A stretch of 64,000 bases of DNA from Cymodocea nodosa. Lineage: Eukaryota > Streptophyta > Magnoliopsida > Alismatales > Cymodoceaceae. Shown here one piece after another: positions 50,601-62,600 of the stretch. Location of the stretch: NCBI GenBank assembly GCA_036874045.1, contig JAZBRI010000003.1, positions 3,484,501 to 3,548,500 of the forward strand. Direction: 5' to 3'. The position numbers and the translations under genes are program-made. Below the pieces are notes generated by a model, which ran no database searches, was not told where the DNA came from, and saw nothing but the letters and a program-made list of their open reading frames with translations. Positions within the stretch are counted from its first letter, which is position 1; the number at the start of each line of letters is the position of its first letter.

Positions 50601-53600
50601 GGAGCTTCACCAACTTGATGTAAAGAATGCTTCTTATATGAAAACTTGGCTAAGGAGGTGTATATGACACAACCCCTAGGGTATATCAGGTAGGGAAGCC
50701 AAATGGTGTGCAGACTGAGGAAAGCGATTTATGGGCTGAAGTAGAGTCCACGAGCCTGGTTTGAGAGACTTAGTGGTGTCTTGTTCAGCGGTGATTTCCA
50801 GAGATGTGTCGTTGATCATTCGTTGTTCATTCATAAGTCTGCATGAGGATACACTGTTCTAGCAGTATATGTTGATGATATTCTTCTCACTGGTGATGAT
50901 CAGGAGGGGATCATCAGAATCAAGGAGCATTTAGGTACAGTCTTTGAAACAAAAGATCTAAGGCATCCAGGGTACTTTCTAGGGGTGGAGTTTGCATACT
51001 CTAAGGGGAGGCTGATGTTGTCACAGAGGAAATATGCTTTTGACTTGCTGACAGAAATATGGATGTTAGGGTGCAAACCAGAGGCTACACTTATTGAGCA
51101 AAACCCTTCCTTCTGGGATTTGTCATCAGAGGAGATGTCAGATGTTATGAGCTATCGCCGATTAGTGGATAAACTCATTTATCTTATCGTTACCAGACCT
51201 GACATTGCATATACTATGAGACTACTTAATTAATTTATGCACCAGCCTAGAAGTGTACATTGGCAGGGAGCTCTGCGAGTGCTTGCGTACATCAAGGGAG
51301 TTCTAGGGAAGGGTCTATTGTATTAGCGTTGTGGACACTTGCAGGTTGAAGCCTTCTCAAATGCTGACTTTGCTGGAGACAAAGAAGATAGGAAGTCCAC
51401 CTCTGGATATCTAACTTATGTGGGGGGGAACTTGGTCATCTAGAGGAGCAAGAAGCAAAGTGTGGTCTCCTACTCTAGCGTCGAGGCTAAGTATAAAGTC
51501 ATGAGGTTCACAGGATGTGAGATAGTGTAGCTCAGTTTCTTTTTAAGGGAACTTGGGATGACAGTTGATGGGACAATGACTATGTATTGTGACAATCAAT
51601 CTATCATATATATTGCTAAGAATGAGACATTTCATGAGCGCACGAAATACATTGAGATTGATTGCCACTATATAAAGAAGTTGGTCATTAGAGGAGTTGT
51701 TTGTACTCTACATATCTTCTCTTCTGAAGAACGAGCTGATATTCTAACCAAGGCTTTGAGTTATAAAACTTTCAATTAACTATGTAACAAGCTGGGTCTA
51801 GTTAACATATACTCTCCAACTTGAGAGAGAGTGTTAGAATTGTGTTTGTTGTTATTTGGGTAAATAGATCTTTATATGGATCCTACTCCTTCTATATATA
51901 CTTGTATCTACTCTTTCAAGAAATATACACACAAAAACTCTTTTCTCTTCTCCAATAGAGTTATTATGACAATGAAATGAAATAATTTTATTTCACTCTT
52001 ATGTTTGGTAGAATAGGCAGAATTGTTTTTTTTTTTTTTGCATTCTAATGTTTGGTATGATCAAAATGAAATGTACAATAAAATGGGCAATGGGTATTTC
52101 CTTTATGATTAGCATGTGGTAGCCAAATATGGATTGGTAAGTCATATATGCTCTATCCAAAATGATATTCATGGAGTTTCTGCTGCAGGAAAGTCTCTAC
52201 CAGTCTTTCCAGAAAAATACTTGTCATGATGATGCTGAAGGTTCTTCGGGCACTACATCTACATCGGAAAATAAGGTAGGCCAATTTGGTAGCAGCACTT
52301 GTACAAGGAATTCTACAGAATCTGCAAATATAAAGTCACAGCTAGAACTTGATGAAGCGATTGCTAGGGCCTTACAAGAGGACGAGAATCCACCAGGTAT
52401 GCCTCACTAAGTAGAAAAACACTAGCCCTGGTAGATGCAAATCTCTCAAAATAAAATTCTATCTAATTTTCATCGGGATTTATAGGTCATTACACAATGA
52501 GTGCTTACCCAAATCTATGCTTATTATTTTCTTGTCAAATTTCTTGTTCAATTATGTTAATATTTGCCTCATTTGAATGTCATTGGTCATCATCTTCATT
52601 TTTCCTATTTAACTTATTTTATAGAGGTAGCTACATTTCCGTCTTCAAGTAAGAGTGGATCAATGGAAACTAGCACATCTTCTCAGGTAAAGTTTGATTC
52701 TATCTCCCATTTAATATTGGGATGTTCCACAATAACATTGTTTTTTATGCTATGCTTTGTATAGGCTACATTGGGAGATGATGTCAACATAGACAATATG
52801 TCTTATGAGGTAATTTAGTTTCTCATGTGATGTACACAATTTCGGTTTTTCTTTCTATACACTGTATACATACAATATACCATTATTGAGAAAATTTTTA
52901 ACTCTGTACATGTGGGCTGCCACCTTAGTAGGAATTCTCCTGTTCGGGGATGAACTAGAATTTGAAAGGGAGTTCATGTGGGGTATCCCTACAGGTGGGT
53001 AGGGAAATTTGGTAAATGTTTGGTTTGGGCTTTCGATCAATCACTTGCATTTAAAATTCTCATTTATCTCAATATATTTAGAAGTTTTGAAGGGATCTCA
53101 ATGATATCTTTGCAAGTGCTATTGGAGTGTAACTTCAAACTATGTTTCCACTTTCTATTTTTTTGGCTCGATGGTTATGGGGACAATAGTGGGAAGTTTC
53201 TAGTGAAATTTTTATACTTGTTTATAACATTTGAGTGTTTAAGGGTTAGTTCCTCTTAAAAAGTTTGAGACAATAAGTGCCTCAAAAGAATTACCACAAA
53301 GTTGAGCATGTGGTTATTTAAATTCTCGTCTGTGACCGGCAATATCAACCTTTTGTTTACACACTCACACACTTCATGGTTTAGAATACGGGGTTATAAA
53401 ACTCGGCTACATGTAAAAAGTTAATATTGTAGAAATATAAATACTTAAATGAATGAGCGATAATGTTAAAAGAGATAAATTAAAAAATGATTTTGTTAGA
53501 AATAGAGTAGGAGTTGCATCAAGTAAAAATAAGATAAGAGACAACTTAAGTGGTTTGATCATATTCTTAGGAGGCTAAAAGATGCATTAGTTAGGAAAAA

Positions 53601-56600
53601 AAAAAAATTAATGTAAAAGAAACTAAAGAATTAGAGAACAAACTAAAATTGCTTGGTTAGAAATTGCAAATAAATATTTAAATTTATGTAATTTAATTGA
53701 AGATTCGATTATAGATAGAAATTTAATGACAAAAAGGATCTATGTAACTTTTCTTATGAACCCAAGATTATGGATCAAGTTGTTATTATTTGTATATGTG
53801 TGTGTCACCTGGGAACGAACTTATTTCTATATCTAGCTGCTATTAAGATATCTTATGATCTATTAAATTCATTGCATTCCAATATATTGATGATGGAAGG
53901 CTTCCTTTTTGAGTGTGCAAAGGTTTTATATTCATCGGAGAAACAACTAGAAAGCACTTGAAATGGTGCTTCAATGAGTCTGTCTCCATATGTGTCAGTC
54001 CTTTCTGTGATCTCTTAGTATTATCTGAGTGCAGCCTCCCAGTGGATTAGGTGCAATAGTTAATTGACTCATTGTCATTGGAAACTTCTTTACAAGACAT
54101 TGATATTTGTCAAGATTTTCCTACTTTGGGAAGCCTTGAGAATGGGATTTAATCATATGATTCTATCTTAATACAAATTGTCCGATGCTATGTTCATATC
54201 ATTTTCTGGAATGGGGTTCAAAAGGGGTTATTTTTGGAAAGAATTCTAAACGTTCAAATTTCCCAACTATTCTCGTTAAATGAACTTTTAACCAAATCAT
54301 TAAATGGATAGGCATTAGATGTATCAGCACTGTTAAATGAACTTTAAACCAAATCAGATATTTTGAATCAGTCCTGGCTAAGGCTTCTATTGAAATTTTT
54401 ACAATGTATTATTGTCACCTTGAAGTCTCATAGCTACTTGGAAAATGAATCTTTGAGAAGAGGGAAAGACGGGGTGGGTGGTAGGGATGGCTGAACCAGG
54501 AACTTAGAGAAGGCCAATGTCTGATACCATGTTCATTAGGGTAAAACTGGCGATAAGGGTTTTCCATTAACATAAGATGAATGTAAATATATGATGTACA
54601 TGGATCCATCTTACTACAGGATCTGAATACCTGTTTACATGCACACATTTATGCCCACAACTCTACCACAGTTTCAAATGTCAACATTGTAAAATGTTGT
54701 CCTTTTTAACAAAATGTCAGTGATAGTTGCATAATGAAGGTTTTAAGGTTTACTCTCTATCCTATTTTCAAGATCTTGATTTTTTTTTATATAGATTAGG
54801 TATGGTCATTACATAACGGAAACATGCTATTAATCTCATTCAAAAAGATTATAATGAAGATGAGAGATCACAATCAATGTTCCAAAAATGAAAAACAAAC
54901 ATTAGACAAGATTGGAAAGGAAAATGTTTTTTAATGAATGGGCATTTAAACTAATTTTTTTTGAAAAATGGTATTAATAAGAAAATGAATAAATACAAAT
55001 ATACAAGCATCACAATCATCAAAATAATTGATTAAATTAATTATGATTCAATTACATGTAATACAATTTCAAAAACGTATTTTTATTATCTATAGTTGTT
55101 ACTTAAAAATAAATACTTAAATTAGAAAATATAAGTACATATATAAAAAGTACAATTGAAGTTATAAATATATAAAATAGGATTAATGAAAGATTTATGG
55201 TCATTGACTCTAAACCTCTATCAGTAAAGGGTACTCCATGATGTGACATAATACATAAATTCCAATTTAGGGCTATTGCTTGCATTTATTACACAATAAC
55301 CCTAACACTTCCCTGAAATTGGTGCATAGATGTTAATCATGCTAAATTTGTTACATAAGAACTTAAACACTAGTACATTCAATCCTTCGATGGAAATGTC
55401 TACTAGTTGCTTAGTTGACATGTACGAAGTATGAATGATACCCTTTACCACCAAGTCATGCACATAATGACAATCAACTTTAATGTGTCTAGTATGTTCA
55501 TAAAAGATATGGTTAGTGACAAAGATCAAAATCTAATTGTTGCAATGTACTACCATAGCTGTAGCCACAAAAAGGTTAAGCTCTGTTAAGAAGGATCTAA
55601 GTCACATGAACTCTTAAGTAGTTTAGGCCATGGAATGATTATTTGCTTTAGCAATAGACCTTGATATGACATTTTGTTTCTTATTCCTTTAAGTGATAAG
55701 GCTATCTCTTCGATAATTATAATAGTCAAATGTAGATGTTCTATCACCTCGATCTCCTGTATAACTTGAATTTGAATAGGCCCCGATATCTAAGTGACAA
55801 TGCTTCTTGCAAATTAATCGCTGACTAGGTTTACCTTTAATATAAGCGAGTACATGTAAGGAGCCTTGCTAATATATGCTACTCTTTCCTTATGCATAAA
55901 TTGATTAACCGTATTTCATATGAGATGTTTGGGCATGTCACTATTTGTTTAAAGTGAAAAAGTGTATAATATTAACGGTTAAATAATGGTTAATTATATA
56001 ATATTTAACTTATCATATGAGAATTAAGCTATTATGTTATAATTGCACTATTATATGCCTTAATGAAAGAATTTGCATAATTTCAGAGAATTAGTATTAA
56101 TTAAATATATTTTTGAACTGTTGGTGAGTTATAGGTTTTGTAATTCTTAAGTATCCGAAATGTCTGTTATTTTGGAGAGTTATATTTCATGTACCGGACA
56201 GTTATGTTTTAAACGTTTAAAGAATACTTTATTATTTCATGAAGGACACGTGTTGTAACCTTAATATATGACTTAAGTGGATTTTCAATAAGTTAGATGA
56301 TAACTATTCGAAATGTGTCTGAGCATCAGATAATTAGTTTTGTAAGTATCCGAAATATCTTTTTTATCATAAGAATTATTAAAGACATACGTTGTAATTT
56401 GGAAACTTGATTTAAGTTATCTTTCAGAAGGTTAGGTGCTAACTATCTGAAATGCATATAAGCATCAGATACTTATAATTTTTAACTATTCGAAATATCT
56501 TTTTATTCGTAAATTAGAATTATGCACATGTTGAATTTAAATGTTTTATTATATCACATGAGCTGCACATGTTTAATTCGTTAAGTTAGCATAACTATAC

Positions 56601-59600
56601 GTGTTGAGTTACTTGAATATACATTAAGGTAATACATTGTGCTAGTGTTATAAGTTTATAAGCTATCTCTTTATTGCACGTGTTTTATAGTTAAATTAGC
56701 ATAACTATATGCTTAAGTTATACTAACTTCACAGACCAATTATTTTCTAATATGTCACTATAGTAGTTGTAGAAATAAGAAAGTCGAAGGAAAATCATGA
56801 TTGCATGTATCATGCAGGAATTAACTCGTGGAATGAAAAAGAAAGCACCATCGTTGATACAAATGAAGGAAATTCAATCGATCATTTAGGTAGAAGTAGT
56901 TACTACTGAAAGAAATATAAAAGAAAATGAGAAAGATGAAGGAAAAGTGTGTGTGAAGGTGGAGGATTGCGTTAACTGTAAGAAGTGTTGGAAGTTCCTT
57001 GAAGCTCCACAACACCATTAAAATCATCAACCATCGAAGGTCTGTAATGATACTTTCCGGATGTCGGGTCTATTTCGAGCCAAACACGATAACTAACAAC
57101 CACTGTGAGGAGTGATCGCGTCGCACGAAGGGAAATCATTTTCACTAAGCACCGACTCATATCTCAGGAGATCGTAAAGTTTCTAGTCTTGATTTCAAGT
57201 TGATACCAATATACTAAAGAGGAGATCAACTTATAAGTCTTAGTTCGTGATTTTATAGGAAAAAGAGACAAGATTGTAAGTGATTAAATTTTCAGTGATA
57301 TAATCGCGTTGCATGTAGTAACGAAACTTGACTTAAATTATCTTTCGGAAGGTTAGGTGCTAATTATCCAAAATGCATATAAGCATTAGATACTTATAGT
57401 TTTTAACTATTCGAAATATCTTTTTATTTGTTAATTAGAATTATGCACGTGTTGAATTTAAATATTTTATTATGCCACGCGAGCTATGCATGTTTAACTC
57501 GTTAAGTTAACATAACTATACGTGTTGAGTTACTTGAATATATATTAAGGTAATGTATTGTGTTAGTGTTATAAGCTTATAAGTTATCTCTTTATTGCAT
57601 GTATTTTATGGTTAAGTTAGTATAATTATATGCTTTAAGTTATACTAACTCCACAGACCAATTATTTTCTAACATGTCACTGTAGCAATTGCAGAAACAA
57701 GAAATTCGAAGGAAAATCACGATTGCACGTATCACACAGGAATTAATTCATGGAATGAAAAAGAAAGCATTATCGTTAATACGAATGAAGGAAATCCAAC
57801 TGATCATTTAGGCAGAAGCAGTTACTATTGAAAGAAATATAAAAGAAGAGAAAGACGAAGAAAAAGTGTGTGTGAAGGTGGAGGACCACGTTAACTGCAA
57901 GAAACGTCGGAAGTTTTCTGAAGTTCCACATCACTACTAAAATCACTAACCATCGAATGTTTGTGATGATACTTTCCAGATGTCGGATTAATTTCGAGCC
58001 AAATACGGTGACTGATAACCACTATGAGGAGTGATCGTGTCGTAAGAAGGGAAACTATTTTCACCAAGCACCGACTCATATCTTAAGAGATCATAAAGCT
58101 TCTAACATTGGTTTTGGGTTGATGCTAATATACTGAAGAGGAAATCAACTTACAAATCTTGGTTCGCAATTCTATAGGAAGAGGAGGCAAGATTGTAAGT
58201 GATTAAATTTTCAGTGGTGTAATCGCGTCGTATGTAGTGATGAAAGTTTTTACTGTTAATAGAAAATTTTTACATTTTACCTTTCATTCAATTTTAGGAA
58301 CATATTAAAACAAAAATATCAAAAAACTAATTATCAGTGTTTATATTTAGTATTTATGTGTTGTATTATTTATTTTATATTGTGATTAATGTTACCATTG
58401 TTAGTATTGTAAATGTTTTATGTTTAATTGATTCAGAAAATAGAAAATAATTTTATAGATTACTGAAAATGATTTGTATAGAATACTAAAAAAATCTTAA
58501 TGGTTACCGTTCGAAATATTTGAATGTTAGTATTGATTAATAATAAATCTCAAATTAACTAACATTAAAAAGTTTAATTGATGTTATTTACATTTTATAG
58601 AATCACCTAATAGATGACCGAATTCCTCTGTAAATAGCAGTATTTAACTGAAAGTTACTAGGTCGGCTCGTAGAGTTAACTTAAGTCCACGAGGATAGTC
58701 TGTTGAATTAACTGTAACTCCACGAACTAAGTCCGTTGAGTTAATTGTAAATCAACGGAGAGAAGCTTAATTGAACACATATAAACTTTAATATAAAAAA
58801 TCAAAATAGTACATAATTCTTACTCAATCTTTATTAGATCGACCTGTACTTACACATAAATACAATATACACTGTGTACTTACAGTTAAAAATACAAATT
58901 GAACTTAATATCTAATTTGTGTGAAAAGTTGTTTGTTTATCCTAAAAGAATTTATTAATATATACATAAAAATAAATCAAACAAATTTTCTGAATAGACA
59001 TATTCTGATTTAACTTTACAAGCAACCGTATAAACATTATCAGATGAACTTCTTGAGATGTTTGGGCATCCATATTGACCAACATCTTCATATACATCTT
59101 AGGAGCTATCCTAAAAAATTGAAATCTAATCAATGGGAGTGGATCAAGACTCAAGAGCATACTTTCAAAGAAAGTATGATATTCTTTTTGGTATAAGCAT
59201 ACTCATTTTTGTGGAAGTACCTATTAATAGCAATAGATAGGACTCATATAGAATTTAACCTAGCTATCAAGGAAAAAGGCTCCTCCTAATCAATGTCATA
59301 TGCTTTTGTAAGCTATAGGTCACCAATCGTGCTTTTTATCAATTAACTAATCCATTAAGTTTGTACTTGACAATGAATACTTACAACTAACTATGCTAAT
59401 CTCTTCAAGTTAGATGACCAAATTCCATGTGTCATGAGATAGTAATACTTTCCCTTCCCATGACTTCCTTATATTATGGAACATGCAAAACTTCTTAATA
59501 ATCCTTGGGTATATACTGTAAGAACATGGACAAGGCAAACTACTGAAAAGATGGCTGAATATGATCATGAGCAACAAAGGAAGAAATTGGATATGTAATG

Positions 59601-62600
59601 GAAGAGTGAGCACCTTTGCATAGAGCAATAAGTATATCAAAGTTAGTGGGTGAAAGATCTATAAGAAGAGGTGGTTTAGTCAAAGGTGGTGGACGTACTT
59701 TTTTTTCATTGATGATATACCTACAATGGATGAGTCATATTCTCCTAAAAAGTACTAGTTTGTTCACCCTTTATATTCACAACTTCAACAGGTAAAGAAG
59801 TGGACATTTTGTCAATGGCTGGTGGATCAATCAATAGGTGCAAAAAGTGACATCAATAGACACAAAGTAATGACAACTAGGTAATTGGTAGCACCTGTAA
59901 CCCTTTTTGACTTTTAGAATATCCAACAAATATGCATTTAAGAGACCTCAAGGCTAGCTTATCTAGAGTTTGAGATCAACTCTTAGATCTTAAACGCAAG
60001 CAATGCACTCAAACACTTTTTGATGAAAAATAAGCATTTTTCTTATGTTCTAAAAAATGAAATAGATTGGACAAACAATCTTTAAATGATCAATTTTCCA
60101 TTTTTAAAACAATGATTGCAAGCCAATTTCTACACAAGTGGGTGGGCACAGAAAGACAAAAAAGAGGCATGCAATCATACATGATATGTGCATTGATCTT
60201 CTTTTCTTTTGCCTAGGCAATGTTTGAACCTCACAAAAAGACATATTAGGAATGTTGCTTGTTGTATTTGATGTTCTTTCCTTTTAATGAATCTTTCAAA
60301 GGGGTTTGAGATTGTAAATGAGCTTCTCAAAAAATTAGAATCATTGACTGATTTTGCATTAAAAAGTAGCTAGATAGTCAAAAATGGTGGATAAATGGGG
60401 AGTGGTCTTCTCTTCCTTCTGGCACTTATTAAAATCTATTTTTCTCTTTGCTTCTAGAAAAGCAAAAATCAGGCAAGTAGACAACTATTGATTTGAAAAA
60501 CTAGGTAGGGGTGTGTGAAAGATATATTTTGTTTTCCACCTCTCAGAAATACATGAAAAATAATGTGACACTTCATTTGGTAAATACATTAAAAAAATAA
60601 TGGATGATTTCACTGTTTAGAATTGAAAAGACTATAGATTTTCCAAACCTGAAGGTAAATCCTTTTTCGTACGCTTGAATTCCAAAATAAATCAATAACA
60701 AATTTGTTTTCCTAAATTTTTATTGTACAGTGAATAACTTGCACTTAGTAGATTCTTCTAGTTCTTCACCATGCCCTTCTAGTTTATTATCAGATTCTTG
60801 TAAGTTCTAATTCCTCATCATATTTTTCTAGTTTCTCAGTTTTTATATAAGTTTTTTTGTCATAGGAATTACAATCACTTGGGGAGACCATTGGTGCTGA
60901 AAGCAAGGGACTATCAGATGAGCTTATTGGCTATTTGCAAACGTCCACATACAAAGTTGGACTCTTTTCAAAAAAGAAAAAACACAATGAGTAAGATTTT
61001 TTTTTTTCATTTCAATATATTTCTAATAATCTGCTCCATTTGAATATATTTTGAAGGTAATAGATACATTGCAATGCATAAATGGTTGTTTCTATTCGAA
61101 GTGTTCATCTTCTCATCATGAAATGTATGTTAGTTTATTGAATTTGTCCTTTTCCTTATCTTTTGTTAGATATTGAAATCAATGGTGGTTATATAATTAG
61201 TGGCTATGTTTAAAAACCATGGTTGATGCATAGGCATTGGGCAATTATCTTAGTTGTTATTTTGGTGAATGCAAAATTGGGAAATTGTTCATGATCTTGG
61301 TGCATCACGTACTGAAGCTTTCTTATGCCTTGGCGGAGATTGGACATCATGCCCAACCTTTAAGACATGTATAACTGTATTGGAGCAATTAAGAAGCTAT
61401 TCACAAGCATTTTGAAAATTTTCTGGAAATTTTAAGATGGATCTTCTCAGAAGGTTGACCCTCATTATGACACTACATCATGCAAAAATCTATATCCCAT
61501 TGAAGAAGCATAATGATGATGAAAGACTTATAATGAAGCAAACTATGCTGTCTTCTTGCAAGTTTGTAAGTGAGATACCTTAGCCAATTTATAAGTTTCA
61601 TTTTATTTCAAGTACTTCCTTGAAAGTCAATTGTGGTGGAATCAAAAAGCATTCTACTTGTTACACCTCCATATTAGAGCAGATATGGAAATCCATACTC
61701 TTGGTTAAAATCCTACCAATTATTGCATCTGTCCTTTATAGGTATTTTTTTCAAAAATCATTACAATGGATTTTTAGCTACTCTATTAGAAGTTTTTTTA
61801 AATCAATGAAAACCGTATGGAGATTCTTTTTCTTAATTCTAAAATTTTCTATTAGTTGTTTAAAAAATAATAGACCTAGGTGTCACTATGAATCTCACCT
61901 AGGCACCCTAGCTTGGGTACCTTAAAAATTGTGTGCTCTACTCATACTATGATCTTTTTAGTTTGGGTCATCTAATTACAACTGTATATTCATTGCCTAG
62001 AGAAGTGCCACAACTACGAGAATACACTACATCAACATCATCATCTATAAAAATAGAATGTGAATGTTTTTGTTGGTTTCCTCCAAGTCTTTCATCATAA
62101 ACAATTTTCTTGAATCACTCATCTCTCTTTTCTTTGGCCATTGTTCCTTTCAACAACTCTTTCATTTGCTTTTGTACCTCCTTAGGATATGGCACACTTA
62201 AGACATTACTATAATCATTTACTAAGTATTTTTTTGTCTTGAAACATCACCATTTATTGATCTCTTTTTGCCATAATTGCACCCCATCTTCTGCAAATCA
62301 TTGTTGATTAGATATCCATGTATCCACCCAAGATCCTTAGATCTACCATCCATACATTTGGGCTTATTTCCATTATTGAGAGATCTTGAAGATGTCAAGA
62401 ATCTTTACCTTGAAACCATAGACACTAAAAATGGATTGGTACAGTTGAAATGATATTAAACGTACTATTATCAATAAATTTTCTGAAATTCCGTAAAAAA
62501 ATCATGAAGTCAGAAAAAATGGAAAATCCATTAAATGGATTCTTTCATGAAAGTTTTATGTAAGTTTGCTCTTAATCTATGTCATTTCTACCAATTTTAT

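Larger units (their letters stand above)
47071..51957 (+). mobile_element. Younger Ty1/copia element with two 126-bp LTRs
   Basis: LTRs 47071-47196 and 51832-51957 start TGTTAGA and end CTCCAATA. The target duplication GAGTT is perfect (47066-47070, 51958-51962). A primer-binding-like TGATATAAGAGC follows the 5' LTR, and GAGAGAGAG precedes the 3' LTR. The parts run in copia order: gag (UBN2 type, 47738-48400), CCHC zinc knuckle (about 48467-48510), protease (about 48700), pre-integrase and integrase (49090-49900), reverse transcriptase (50330-51230), RNase H (51330-51780). The LTRs differ at 4 of 126 bases (about 3 per cent), suggesting roughly one million years at usual plant rates. The coding region has more than ten breaks. 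Length is about 4.9 kb. It lies in intron 1 of the E3 ligase gene, same orientation. Confidence 0.95.
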
